Positions 48,870 to 57,292 of a stretch of DNA of 64,000 nucleotides are shown here, one piece after another (the first letter of the stretch is position 1; the number at the start of each line of letters is the position of its first letter). Origin of the DNA: Halomarinibacterium sp041392205 (lineage in GTDB: Bacteria; Bacteroidota; Bacteroidia; Flavobacteriales; Flavobacteriaceae); the NCBI GenBank assembly GCA_041392205.1, contig JAWKMO010000004.1, positions 62,001 through 126,000 of the forward strand. Direction: 5' to 3'. A model generated the notes under the pieces. It searched no databases and had not been told where the DNA came from. It was given only the letters and a program-made list of their open reading frames with translations. Made by a program: the position numbers and the translations under genes.

Positions 48870-49985
48870 TTATTCTACGACTTCTACCAATTCAAGTTCA
48901 AAAATCAAGTCGGCATTAGAGGGGATAATATATTCTCCTGTTCTTTGATCTCTTATTCCTTGTTCACCGTAAGCCAAATGTGCTGGAATAAAAAGTGTTG
49001 CTTTATCACCCACACTCATTTCAAGTAATCCTTCTTTAAAACCGGCAATAAGTTGGGCATCTTTGCTGTATTGGGTTTCCATGGGGCCGTATTGTGAAAA
49101 GGCTAATCTTTGTGGGTCTACGGCTTCGTATTTTTCAGCAATTTCAAGGACGCTTGTATCAAACAATTTTCCGTCATTAAAATACCCAACATAATTCATT
49201 TTAATTCTGCTGCCCTCTACAGGTTTCATTCCTTTTCCTTTGTGGTTCCAATATATTTGTAATCCAGATGATGTGGTTTGCGCTTCTTTTTTAAGAAGTT
49301 CCATTTCTTTAGCTGTTGTTTCTGCTACTTTTAAAATACGCGCTTCTTTTTCTTTTTTAACCGCTTCAATTTTTTCCATTTCGGAAGTAAATGAAGGTGC
49401 CGTTACTCCGTTATTAATAATATTTACTTGTTCAATAACTATAGGATCCACAGGTTTATCTCCTGGTTTTTTTGTTTCCACCATTCCTAAGGAATCTACA
49501 ACTTCTTGCCCTATAACAATTTCTCCAAAAACAGAGTGTTTTCCATCCAGCCATGGAGTTTCTTTTAATGTAATAAAAAACTGACTGCCATTGGTGCCTG
49601 GACCTGAATTTGCCATAGAAAGAATTCCTTTTCTATCATGTTTTAAACTATCTACAAATTCATCAGGAAATTTATACCCAGGGTTTCCAGAACCGTCTCC
49701 GTTAGGGTCTCCTCCTTGTATCATGAAATCTTTAATAACCCTGTGAAAAGTTAGCCCATTATAAAAGGGTTTCCCTTTAAACGTAGAATCGGCTAGGGGG
49801 TGTTTTCCTTCTGCCAGTTCTATAAAATTTGCTACTGTAAGCGGAGTTTCTTCATAAAACTTTGCCACAAAAGTTCCTTTATTGGTTACAAACTCGGCAT
49901 ACAATCCTTTTTCTAGATTTGGATATTTTGATTTACAAGCGGCAAGGGATGTGATTGCTAATAGTAAGATGAGTATTTTTTTCAT
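48870..49985 (-). CDS. Cyclophilin-FKBP fusion prolyl isomerase lipoprotein
   Basis: The 371-residue lipoprotein (lipobox SLAAC, lipid Cys at 17) carries two unrelated prolyl isomerase folds. Residues about 25-195 form a cyclophilin (NGLTFHRVIKDFMIQGGDPNGDG, SMANSGPGTNGSQFFIT, HSVFGEIV). Residues about 250-371 form an FKBP domain (GSRIKMNYVGYFNDGKLFDTS, IPAHLAYGEQG, LIFELELVEV). A helical linker of about 50 residues (EKIEAVKKEKEARILKVAE) separates them, as in dimeric FKBPs such as Mip. It should assist folding of exported and outer-membrane proteins. It lies 4 bp from gldI and is co-transcribed with it. Confidence 0.92.
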   Translation of the reverse strand: MKKILILLLAITSLAACKSKYPNLEKGLYAEFVTNKGTFVAKFYEETPLTVANFIELAEGKHPLADSTFKGKPFYNGLTFHRVIKDFMIQGGDPNGDGSGNPGYKFPDEFVDSLKHDRKGILSMANSGPGTNGSQFFITLKETPWLDGKHSVFGEIVIGQEVVDSLGMVETKKPGDKPVDPIVIEQVNIINNGVTAPSFTSEMEKIEAVKKEKEARILKVAETTAKEMELLKKEAQTTSSGLQIYWNHKGKGMKPVEGSRIKMNYVGYFNDGKLFDTSVLEIAEKYEAVDPQRLAFSQYGPMETQYSKDAQLIAGFKEGLLEMSVGDKATLFIPAHLAYGEQGIRDQRTGEYIIPSNADLIFELELVEVVE

Positions 49986-49989
49986 TGTT

Positions 49990-50544
49990 TTAATTATTAT
50001 CTGTTGAATTTATTGTTTTTAAAGTTACGGTGCTTTGTACAGGAATATTGGTGCCTAATTTATTTTCAATCCCATAATAGCCATAGGCCTTGTGCGAAGG
50101 AAACAAGAAGGTAATCTGTTCTCCTGCTTTCATGAGTTTTATCCCATCACGTATTCCAGAAATAAGGGACTGGTTGGTTTGATCTACTTTGTAATTTTGA
50201 ATACCTGTTTCGGTTTCTGAAAGAATGGTATCTCCATTTAAGAGTCGAATGTCGTAAGTAAAAACCACATCATCTCCTACTACGGGTTGAATCGTAGAAA
50301 GGGTGTCTTTTATATTATAATAGTACCAAAAACCACTTTCGGAAGCAATAAAATGGTGAGAACTATCCTTTTCAATAATGGATGAAATAATTGCTTCCTC
50401 TTCTTCAATCAATTTTTTATTGCGCTCAACGGATTCTTTTATAAAAGACCCCGAACTTGTTTTTACAGGCCTTCGGGCTTCCGGGCTTTTACAGGCCGAA
50501 AACCACGCTAAAACGCTTATTAATAATACACTACGTAATATCAT
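49990..50544 (-). CDS. gldI: Gliding motility-associated prolyl isomerase GldI
   Basis: A 184-residue lipoprotein (LAWFSACKS, Cys at 18) with an FKBP-type domain: GFWYYYNI, VGDDVVFTYDIRLLNGDTI, SGIRDGIKLMKAGEQITFLFPSHKAYGYYG. Length, lipobox and position match GldI, required for gliding in Flavobacterium johnsoniae, where GldI helps fold gliding/T9SS components. Its N-terminal part overlaps the DHH gene by 14 bp, so these are coupled. It is distinguished from the neighbouring fusion by having only one domain. Confidence 0.85.
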   Translation of the reverse strand: MILRSVLLISVLAWFSACKSPEARRPVKTSSGSFIKESVERNKKLIEEEEAIISSIIEKDSSHHFIASESGFWYYYNIKDTLSTIQPVVGDDVVFTYDIRLLNGDTILSETETGIQNYKVDQTNQSLISGIRDGIKLMKAGEQITFLFPSHKAYGYYGIENKLGTNIPVQSTVTLKTINSTDNN

Positions 50545-51553
50545 TTAGGGCATTTTTGTAATGGGGCAATATACTAATAAATTCAGATACGGTTTCAGGA
50601 ATATTTTTTTCGCTTTTTCCTCCTGCGGCATTTGTGTGCCCACCCCCATTATAATGGGAACGCGCAAATTCGTTTACCGAAAAGTTTCCTTTGCTTCGCA
50701 GGGAAATTTTGGTTAGGTTTTCCAGCTTGTTTTCAATAAAAATGACAGCAAAATAAATTCCTTTTATTGCTAAAGGATAGTTTACAAATCCTTCGGTATC
50801 CCCTTTTTTGAAATGGTGGTCATCCAATTCCTTTTGCGAGAGTGTGATGTAGGCTGTTTTGTATTCTGGAAGGAGCGTCATATTATTAAGGGCTACCCCA
50901 AGTAATTTCATTCTATCTGGGCTGTAGGTGTCGTATATGTTTTGATGGATACTACTATTTTTGGCTCCGCATTCAATTAAATGGGCAATGACTTTATGCG
51001 TATTGGCCGAAGTAGATGGAAACCGAAACGAGCCTGTATCGGTCATGATTCCAGTATAAAGATGGGTGGCCATTTCAGGAGTAATTTCCGCCTTACCTTC
51101 AAGAGCAGTGATAAAATGATAAACCATTTCGCAGGTTGAACTCATTGTTGGGTCATTATAGGTAGCAATGGCATACGTATCGGGTTGCTGATGGTGGTCA
51201 ATCATGATAAAGGATGCCGCGGCTTTTTCAAGAATTTCTCCTAAGTCACCGGTTCTATGCAAGGCATTAAAATCTAAAGTAAAAATGATTTCGGCGGTGG
51301 AAATAACCTTAGCAACTTCTTCGGGTTGCTTTTCAAAAATTTTTATCGAATCACAGCCGGGTAGCCATTTTAGAAAATCGGGAAAATCATTAGGCATAAT
51401 AACAGTTACTTGAAATCCTCTATTCCGAAGAAAGAAAGAGAGCCCCAGACAAGAACCTACGGCATCGCCATCTGGGTTTTTGTGACCTATTATGGCTATG
51501 TTTTTTGCTGATGTGACTAATTTTTTTACAGTTGTAAGGAGTTCCTTATTCAT
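50531..51553 (-). CDS. DHH family phosphoesterase (NrnA-like oligoribonuclease/pAp phosphatase)
   Basis: A 340-residue DHH-DHHA1 enzyme. Metal motifs: GHKNPDGDAVGS (23-34), D94 in LDFNALHR, and DHH (119-121) in MIDHHQQPD. The C-terminal DHHA1 domain has GGGHTNAAGG. NrnA proteins degrade nanoRNA and dephosphorylate pAp, clearing short RNA and sulfur-assimilation by-products in the cytoplasm. The gldI start overlaps its end by 14 bp. The exact substrate preference cannot be told from sequence. Confidence 0.92.
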   Translation of the reverse strand: MNKELLTTVKKLVTSAKNIAIIGHKNPDGDAVGSCLGLSFFLRNRGFQVTVIMPNDFPDFLKWLPGCDSIKIFEKQPEEVAKVISTAEIIFTLDFNALHRTGDLGEILEKAAASFIMIDHHQQPDTYAIATYNDPTMSSTCEMVYHFITALEGKAEITPEMATHLYTGIMTDTGSFRFPSTSANTHKVIAHLIECGAKNSSIHQNIYDTYSPDRMKLLGVALNNMTLLPEYKTAYITLSQKELDDHHFKKGDTEGFVNYPLAIKGIYFAVIFIENKLENLTKISLRSKGNFSVNEFARSHYNGGGHTNAAGGKSEKNIPETVSEFISILPHYKNALNDIT

Positions 51554-51635
51554 AGCTTGCGAAGATACAAATTCATTCGGTATTGCGAAGGTACTTTATA
51601 AAATCCACTGCCACTATTAAAGAATAGTTAAGGAC

Positions 51636-51665
51636 TTGTTTTTGCAGTTTAAAAGACTATTTTTG
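51636..51665 (+). promoter_or_regulatory. Putative promoter of ndk
   Basis: TTG at 51636-51638, 19 bp spacing, TATTTTTG at 51658-51665. The box ends 18 nt before ATG 51684 and overlaps the longer open frame, supporting the shorter start. Confidence 0.6.
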
Positions 51666-51683
51666 CACCAAATTTTAAAAAAG

Positions 51684-52103
51684 ATGAGAACAGATAGAAC
51701 ATTTACCATGTTAAAGCCAGACAGTGTTGAAAAAGGGAACATTGGGCCTATTTTAGAAAAAATTACCAGTGCAGGATTTAAAATTGCTGCGTTAAAATTA
51801 ACTCAAATGACTAAAGCCGATGCCGAAGCATTTTATGCGGTTCATAAAGCCCGTCCTTTCTTTGGTGAGTTAGTGGAATATATGACACGCGGTCCTATTG
51901 TAGCTGCGGTTTTAGAAAAAGACAATGCGGTAGAAGACTTTCGTACGTTAATTGGTGCTACTAATCCAGCCGAAGCTGCCGAAGGCACTATTCGTAAATT
52001 GTATGCTGCTTCAATTGGCGAAAATGCCGTTCATGGAAGTGATAGTGATGAAAATGCTGAGATTGAAAGCCAGTTTCATTTTGCTGGAAGAGAAATATTT
52101 TAA
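51684..52103 (+). CDS. ndk: Nucleoside diphosphate kinase
   Basis: Transfers the gamma-phosphate between NTPs and NDPs. From ATG 51684 the length is 139 residues, the family's usual size; the frame opens 16 codons earlier, but those overlap the promoter. The start TFTMLKPDSVEKGNIG and the phosphohistidine H117 in NAVHGSDSDENA are canonical, with EKDNAVEDFRTLIGATNPAEA between. A palindromic repeat just beyond the stop may act as its 3' hairpin. Confidence 0.97.
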   Translation: MRTDRTFTMLKPDSVEKGNIGPILEKITSAGFKIAALKLTQMTKADAEAFYAVHKARPFFGELVEYMTRGPIVAAVLEKDNAVEDFRTLIGATNPAEAAEGTIRKLYAASIGENAVHGSDSDENAEIESQFHFAGREIF

Positions 52104-52105
52104 GA

Positions 52106-52147
52106 AACCCCTCAGTCTTTCAGACAGCTCCCCTAATTTAGGGGAGC
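52106..52147. repeat. Palindromic repeat, CTCCCC/GGGGAG subfamily (copy F)
   Basis: AACCCCTCAGTCTTTCAGA, then the tight hairpin GCTCCCCTAATTTAGGGGAG. It fills the gap between the convergent ndk and DUF721 genes, starting 2 bp past the ndk stop. Related to copy B at 18631. Confidence 0.65.
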
Positions 52148-52152
52148 AAAGA

Positions 52153-52449
52153 TTACCGTAAGACTAACTTTTTAATAAGTTCTTTATCTAAGGCTTCGTT
52201 AAGAAGCCTTATTATTTTTTCCTTCCCATAACTCAATTCCTCCCGCAAGACAGAAGAGCTTAATTGCACAAACAGCGTATCTCTTTCCAACAAGACTTGG
52301 TTAGTATATTTTGAAATAGCGTCTCCCATAACTTCGTGCCAAGCTTCTTCTGCGGAGATTTTATTAAGTCCATTTTCTAGTTTACTTGACGAAATATAAT
52401 CTTTTAAAATGGCTCCTATGGTACTATGATTTCCTTGTCTTTTGGCCAT
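52153..52449 (-). CDS. DUF721 domain-containing protein
   Basis: A 98-residue protein with the DUF721 pattern (STIGAILKDYISSSKLENGL, AWHEVMGDAISKYTNQV, LFVQLSSSVLREELSYGKEKII). Members often sit beside recF/dnaN/gyrB and are sometimes called DciA-like (replicative helicase loading in other phyla). Here it follows recF by 22 bp, consistent with co-transcription. I can assign the family but not prove a helicase-loading role, since Bacteroidota members are short and basic N-terminal parts are minimal. Confidence 0.82.
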   Translation of the reverse strand: MAKRQGNHSTIGAILKDYISSSKLENGLNKISAEEAWHEVMGDAISKYTNQVLLERDTLFVQLSSSVLREELSYGKEKIIRLLNEALDKELIKKLVLR

Positions 52450-52471
52450 AATTTAAGAATTAGTTTATTGT

Positions 52472-53551
52472 TTACAAGGTAAACATTTTATAACTCTGGT
52501 GTACTTTTTTTATCACTTCTTCTGTACGTTCTGCGTGAGTATCTGTTATAAATAGCTGCCCAAAGTTTTCATTATCTACTAAGCTAATTATTTGTGCAAC
52601 GCGTTCTTCATCTAGTTTATCAAAAATATCGTCCAATAATAATATTGGGTTTACACCACTTTGCTGTTTTATAAAATCGAATTGTGCTAATTTTAAAGCA
52701 ATGAGAAATGATTTTTGCTGTCCTTGCGAACCAAATTTCTTGATAGGATGTCCCTCAATTTCAAAATGCAAATCGTCCTTATGAACCCCCACTGTAGTGT
52801 ATTGCGCGGCTCTGTCTTTTAGGTTGCTTTCCTGCAATTGTGTTTTTAAATCACCTTCTTGTAACTGACTTACATAGAGTAAATTAACGCTTTCATTTCC
52901 TTGTGTTATGGATTGATGTCTTTTTAAAAAAATGGGTTGAAAGGCATTGAGAAACTGCGTTCTTTTTTCAAATATTTCACTGCCATAATAATGCAATTGG
53001 TCATTATAAATAGCTAGGGTATCTTGGTTAAAGGTTTGATTGGCTGTAAAGTATTTTAACAACGAATTACGCTGCACTAATACTTTGTTATAATTAAGAA
53101 GCGCTTTTAAGTAGCTTGAATCGCTTTGTGAAATAACGCCATCCATAAATTTGCGACGGGTTTCGCTGCCTTCCACAATTAAATCACGATCACTTGGTGA
53201 AATTATCACCAAGGGCAAAAAACCAATATGTTCACTAAATTTTTCATAGATTTTTCCATTGCGTTTGATAATCTTTTTTTGTCCTTTTTTAACACTAACC
53301 ACCACTTTTTCATCAGCATCCTGTTTTTTGTAATAGCCCTCAATAACAAAAAAATCCTCATTGTGTTTAATGTTTTGAAGCGTAATAGGATTGAAATAAC
53401 TTTTTCCGAAAGAAAGATGGTATATGGCATCCAATACATTTGTCTTTCCTACCCCATTAAGTCCTACAAAACAGTTTATTTTTGAATCGAGATCAAATGT
53501 TTGCGATTCAAAATTTTTGTAGTTTAATAAGGATAATTTTTGTAAAATCAT
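52472..53551 (-). CDS. recF: DNA replication and repair protein RecF
   Basis: A 359-residue SMC-like ATPase: Walker A GLNGVGKT (30-37), LSFGKSYF, the signature-like KKFGSQGQQKSFLIALKLAQF and Walker B ILLLDDIFDKLDEERV. It loads RecA at gapped DNA. The N-terminal LSLLNYKNFES is standard. It is divergent from the TPR gene and upstream of DUF721 on the same strand. dnaA/dnaN are not adjacent, so this is not the origin-type recF locus. Confidence 0.95.
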   Translation of the reverse strand: MILQKLSLLNYKNFESQTFDLDSKINCFVGLNGVGKTNVLDAIYHLSFGKSYFNPITLQNIKHNEDFFVIEGYYKKQDADEKVVVSVKKGQKKIIKRNGKIYEKFSEHIGFLPLVIISPSDRDLIVEGSETRRKFMDGVISQSDSSYLKALLNYNKVLVQRNSLLKYFTANQTFNQDTLAIYNDQLHYYGSEIFEKRTQFLNAFQPIFLKRHQSITQGNESVNLLYVSQLQEGDLKTQLQESNLKDRAAQYTTVGVHKDDLHFEIEGHPIKKFGSQGQQKSFLIALKLAQFDFIKQQSGVNPILLLDDIFDKLDEERVAQIISLVDNENFGQLFITDTHAERTEEVIKKVHQSYKMFTL

Positions 53552-53662
53552 CTATTTGAATAAGTTACTAAGTTTTAAGAGGCTAGTAATCGTTTTAAAG
53601 AGGAACACTTTTCCTTGTCCGCAAAATATTGATTTTTCCCTTTTTAATTGTAATAAAAATTA

Positions 53663-53670
53663 TATTTTTG
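53663..53670 (+). promoter_or_regulatory. Putative -7 box of the TPR-ribH unit
   Basis: TATTTTTG (TAnnTTTG) lies 20 nt before ATG 53691, which is chosen as start over the frame opening 45 codons earlier. -33 is not clear. Confidence 0.45.
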
Positions 53671-53690
53671 CCCCTCAATTATTCAATAGT

Positions 53691-54458
53691 ATGGCAACGT
53701 ATAAAAAAAGAGGTTATAAGCCAAAAACAAAGGCTGAAAAAGACATAGAATTAGAAGATGGTAGTACCACCGCAGAGGTTTTTAACACCCTCGATCAAAC
53801 AGCTTCTAAAACGGAAGCTTGGGTAGAGAAGAACCAAAAAATTATTTTTGGCGTTATTGGTGCTGTAGCCATTGCTGTTTTGGGTTACATTTTATATCAA
53901 AAATTTATTCAAGAACCTAATCAGGCAGAAGCTGTAAACGAAGTATATCTAGCCAATTCCTACTATGAACAAGCAGTAAATGCTACTACAGCAAAAGATT
54001 CTTTATACAATTTAGCTTTAAACGGTAATGCTGGTAAATATGGCTTATTGGATATAGTAGATAAATATGGGGGGACACCCACTGGAAATATTGCACGTTA
54101 CCAAGCGGGGATGGCATACTTAAACACCAACAAATACCAAGAGGCAATTAATTATTTGGATGAATTTAAAACCGATGACCCCATTTTAGGCCCTCTTGCT
54201 AAAGGCGGAATCGCAGATGCTTTTGTGCAATTAAATCAGCCAGAAGAGGCTTACAAATATTACAAAGAAGCGGTTTCTTTAAGCGATAATGAAATGACAA
54301 CCCCTCGTTTTTTACTAAAAGCAGGTGTTACCGCATTACAGCTTGAAAAAGCTAATGAGGCCTACGATTTTTTCACTAGAATTTTAGACGAATACAAAGA
54401 GGCTCCCGAGGCAACTAAAGCAAAAATCTACCAAGGTCAGGCAGAGGCTATGAAATAA
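53691..54458 (+). CDS. Membrane-anchored tetratricopeptide repeat protein
   Basis: Starting at ATG 53691 the protein is 255 residues. Residues 1-48 are basic and cytosolic (MATYKKRGYKPKTKAEKD), a single membrane helix spans 51-69 (IIFGVIGAVAIAVLGYILY), and the remaining 185 residues are TPR-like (NIARYQAGMAYLNTNKYQEAI, LAKGGIADAFVQLNQPEEAY). This topology matches YfgM-type ancillary proteins, which in other phyla associate with the Sec translocon; here that is inference. ribH follows after 5 bp, probably on the same transcript. Confidence 0.85.
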   Translation: MATYKKRGYKPKTKAEKDIELEDGSTTAEVFNTLDQTASKTEAWVEKNQKIIFGVIGAVAIAVLGYILYQKFIQEPNQAEAVNEVYLANSYYEQAVNATTAKDSLYNLALNGNAGKYGLLDIVDKYGGTPTGNIARYQAGMAYLNTNKYQEAINYLDEFKTDDPILGPLAKGGIADAFVQLNQPEEAYKYYKEAVSLSDNEMTTPRFLLKAGVTALQLEKANEAYDFFTRILDEYKEAPEATKAKIYQGQAEAMK

Positions 54459-54463
54459 AACCG

Positions 54464-54961
54464 ATGGCAACATCCAATAAAAACTTATCAATCTACGATA
54501 AAACAACGGTCCCAAATGCGAAAGACTTTCGGTTTGGGATTGTTGTTTCAGAATGGAATGAAACGATAACTCAAGGAATGTTTCAAGGGGCTTTTGATGC
54601 TATTATAGATTGTGGAGGCATCAAAGAAAATATTGTTCGTTGGAACGTGCCGGGAAGTTTCGAGCTCATTTATGGGTGTAAAAAGATGGCGGAAAGCTTT
54701 GATATGTTGGATGCTATTATTGCCATAGGGAGTGTGATTCAAGGGGAAACCAAACACTTCGATTTTGTATGCGAAGGGGTCACCCAAGGCATTAAAGATT
54801 TAAACCTGCAACAGGATATTCCGGTTATTTTTTGCGTCCTTACCGATAACAATCTTCAGCAAGCTATTGATAGAAGTGGTGGTAAGCACGGAAACAAAGG
54901 TACCGAGGCGGCTATTGCGGCAATTAAAATGGCGCAATTGCGGAAAGAGGCAAAATTTTGA
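54464..54961 (+). CDS. ribH: 6,7-dimethyl-8-ribityllumazine synthase
   Basis: Penultimate enzyme of riboflavin synthesis. The 165-residue protein has FGIVVSEWNETITQGMFQGA, RWNVPGSFELIYGCKKMAES, AIIAIGSVIQGETKHFDFVCEG (substrate-binding GETKHFD) and CVLTDNNLQQAIDRSGGKHGNKG. All are canonical for the icosahedral enzyme. The gap to the next gene (175 bp) has only AT-rich DNA and a TAACTTTG box. Other rib genes are outside the window. Confidence 0.96.
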   Translation: MATSNKNLSIYDKTTVPNAKDFRFGIVVSEWNETITQGMFQGAFDAIIDCGGIKENIVRWNVPGSFELIYGCKKMAESFDMLDAIIAIGSVIQGETKHFDFVCEGVTQGIKDLNLQQDIPVIFCVLTDNNLQQAIDRSGGKHGNKGTEAAIAAIKMAQLRKEAKF

Positions 54962-55113
54962 ATAAGGATTGAAGATTTAAACATTCAAGATTTCAACTTA
55001 TAGACGCAATGTTCCTTATTCTATTTTCCAAAATATAAAAGCGTCAATCTAAAATTCCTCTCCTTGTTAACAATTTTTAAGGGTTGTTTCACGGCATTGT
55101 TTTTGATTTTCCC

Positions 55114-55121
55114 TAACTTTG
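55114..55121 (+). promoter_or_regulatory. Putative -7 box of the small protein-mutL-rhomboid operon
   Basis: TAACTTTG (TAnnTTTG), 14 nt before ATG 55136. A TTG at 55097 gives only 14 bp spacing, so the -33 is doubtful. Confidence 0.45.
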
Positions 55122-55135
55122 AAAACAATACAGCT

Positions 55136-55435
55136 ATGATCAAGTTCACCCTCATAAAAAGACTAAAAGCGAACAATCGTTTTAACTATACCCCTCGCTA
55201 TTACAAAGGAAAAGAAGAGGTGCTTTCTAAAGATTTTACCACCAAAATGGATATGTATTACGAAACGTACAACAAAAACGATTTTGGCAATCATTGGCGG
55301 GAAGCGCGACTTTCCAAGCGCAATCGTAGCAATGTGGAGTTTAATAAAACGGTGCTCCTAATTGTGGCAGTTTTGGTTTTTGTATTTTTATGGATCATCG
55401 ATTTTGATCTAAGTATTTTTACTCAACCCCGTTAA
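55136..55435 (+). CDS. Small single-span membrane protein between ribH and mutL
   Basis: A 99-residue protein from ATG 55136. The N-terminal half is basic and soluble (FTLIKRLKANNRFNYTPRYY), and a membrane helix lies at about 71-90 (KTVLLIVAVLVFVFLWIIDF). Homologues in Flavobacteriaceae are, to my memory, often labelled riboflavin synthase beta subunit because of the ribH neighbour, but nothing in the sequence resembles that enzyme. Its stop is immediately followed by the mutL ATG, so it is coupled to mutL and the two rhomboids. Function unknown. Confidence 0.8.
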   Translation: MIKFTLIKRLKANNRFNYTPRYYKGKEEVLSKDFTTKMDMYYETYNKNDFGNHWREARLSKRNRSNVEFNKTVLLIVAVLVFVFLWIIDFDLSIFTQPR

Positions 55436-57292
55436 ATGGCCGATATCATTCAGTTGCTACCCGATCATGTGGCGAACCAAATTGCCGCGGGCGAAGTGGT
55501 ACAACGCCCTGCTTCAGTGGTAAAGGAATTGTTGGAAAATGCGATAGATGCAGGGGCTTCAGAAATTACATTAGTTTTAAAAGATGCGGGTAAAACCCTA
55601 GTTCAAGTAATTGATAATGGGGTTGGGATGAGTGTCACCGATGCGCGTTTGTGTTTTGAACGTCACGCCACCTCCAAAATTAAAAACGCCGAAGATTTAT
55701 TCAATTTACACACCAAAGGATTTCGGGGTGAGGCTTTGGCCTCTATTGCCGCGATTGCCCATGTGGAGCTAAAAACAAAGACCGAAACTTCTGAAACAGG
55801 AACGAAAATTGAAATGGAAGGAAGCAAAGTCATTTCGCAAGAAATGGTGGTAGCCCCAAAAGGGACTACGATTTCGGTTAAAAATCTTTTTTATAATATT
55901 CCTGCTCGTAGAAATTTTTTAAAAAGTAACCCAGTGGAAACACGTCATATTATTGATGAATTTCATCGTGTTGCTTTAGCACATCCACAAGTGGCTTTTG
56001 AAATGATTCACAATGGGAGTAATGTGTTTAGTCTTCCTAGCAGTAATTTAAGACAACGTATTGTCAATATTTTTGGCAGTAAAACCAACGAAAAGCTGGT
56101 CCCCGTAACAGAAGAAACGGATATTGTAAAAGTCCATGGCTTTGTCTTGAAACCCGAATTTTCAAGAAAGAGTAGGGGGGAGCAGTTCTTTTTTGTAAAC
56201 GACCGTTTCATTAAAAGCGCCTACTTGCATCATGCGGTTGCTTCGGCTTTTGAGGGACTCATTAAAACTGAAAATCATCCGGGCTATTTTTTGTATTTAG
56301 AAGTAGCACCCCATGCTATCGATATCAATATTCATCCTACCAAAACCGAAATAAAGTTTGAGGACGAACATGCCATTTATACCATGTTGCGTTCTACCAT
56401 AAAGCATAGTTTGGGACAGTTTAGCATTGCTCCCGTGTTGGATTTTAATAGGGATGCCGGTTTTGATACGCCCTATGAATATTCCAAAAAGTCCCCAGTG
56501 ATTCCTTCGATAGAAGTAGATAAAGATTTTAATCCTTTTCAGAAAGAAGCCAAACAAAACCCCATTGCTTTTCCATTTCAACGAGAAAAACAAAAAGCGT
56601 GGGAATCTCTCTATGTTGGATTGGATGAAGATTTTTCAGAAAATAGACGAGAAGCAGATTTTTCTTCAAATTTTGAAATAGAAACCGAAGAAGTCTCCAG
56701 TAGCTTATTTGAAAATCAACAAGCTGAAAAAGGAACCATTACCTTTCAAATTCAGAATAAATATATAGTAAGTGCAATTAAAAGCGGGTTAATGGTGGTC
56801 CATCAAAACCTAGCGCACCAACGTATTTTATACGAAGAAATTTTAAAAAACATTACTTTGCACCAAGCAGTTAGCCAGCAATTGTTGTTTCCTATTTCCT
56901 TTCAGTTTTCAAAATCGAAAGTAGCTATGTTGCAATCTTTACAAGAACAATTGGAGGATACAGGTTTTGTGTTTTCTGAAATAAAAGGCGAACGGGTAGC
57001 CATAAGCGGAGTTCCTTCTGGAGTGCTGGAAAGTGGTGTAGAAGACATTTTACAACAATTAATTGCCGATGTAGAAACGGAAATCCCCGAAGCAGGATAC
57101 AGTCGTAATGATGTTTTGGCAAAATCGTTAGCCAAAAGTATGGCAATTAAAACTGGGGTTTCTCTTTCTGTAGCCGCGCAAGAAAATATGATAAATCAGT
57201 TATTTGCGTGTAAAGAGCCTAGTGTTTCACCAGAGAATCGGCCTGTTTTAATAACTTTGGGAATGGCAGACTTTGATAAAAAATTTATGTAA
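55436..57292 (+). CDS. mutL: DNA mismatch repair protein MutL
   Basis: The 618-residue protein starts with the GHKL ATPase: VVQRPASVVKELLENAIDAGA (catalytic E34, metal N35), DNGVGM (60-65) and GFRGEALAS (95-103), then the transducer domain and, after a roughly 100-residue linker, a C-terminal dimerisation domain (IQNKYIVSAIKSGLMVVHQNLAHQRILYE). No DQHAxxERxxYE metal-nuclease motif is visible in the C-terminal part; the equivalent reads HQNLAHQRILYEE, so endonuclease activity is doubtful. Its end overlaps the rhomboid gene by one base. Confidence 0.95.
   Translation: MADIIQLLPDHVANQIAAGEVVQRPASVVKELLENAIDAGASEITLVLKDAGKTLVQVIDNGVGMSVTDARLCFERHATSKIKNAEDLFNLHTKGFRGEALASIAAIAHVELKTKTETSETGTKIEMEGSKVISQEMVVAPKGTTISVKNLFYNIPARRNFLKSNPVETRHIIDEFHRVALAHPQVAFEMIHNGSNVFSLPSSNLRQRIVNIFGSKTNEKLVPVTEETDIVKVHGFVLKPEFSRKSRGEQFFFVNDRFIKSAYLHHAVASAFEGLIKTENHPGYFLYLEVAPHAIDINIHPTKTEIKFEDEHAIYTMLRSTIKHSLGQFSIAPVLDFNRDAGFDTPYEYSKKSPVIPSIEVDKDFNPFQKEAKQNPIAFPFQREKQKAWESLYVGLDEDFSENRREADFSSNFEIETEEVSSSLFENQQAEKGTITFQIQNKYIVSAIKSGLMVVHQNLAHQRILYEEILKNITLHQAVSQQLLFPISFQFSKSKVAMLQSLQEQLEDTGFVFSEIKGERVAISGVPSGVLESGVEDILQQLIADVETEIPEAGYSRNDVLAKSLAKSMAIKTGVSLSVAAQENMINQLFACKEPSVSPENRPVLITLGMADFDKKFM

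Noticed and set aside
54962..55063. Inverted motif around ATTTAAAC after ribH
   Set aside because: Short and AT-rich, no T run at the right place, and no second copy noticed.
55136..55435. Riboflavin synthase beta subunit as product name
   Set aside because: The real lumazine synthase is ribH at 54464. This protein is a small membrane protein with no resemblance to it.
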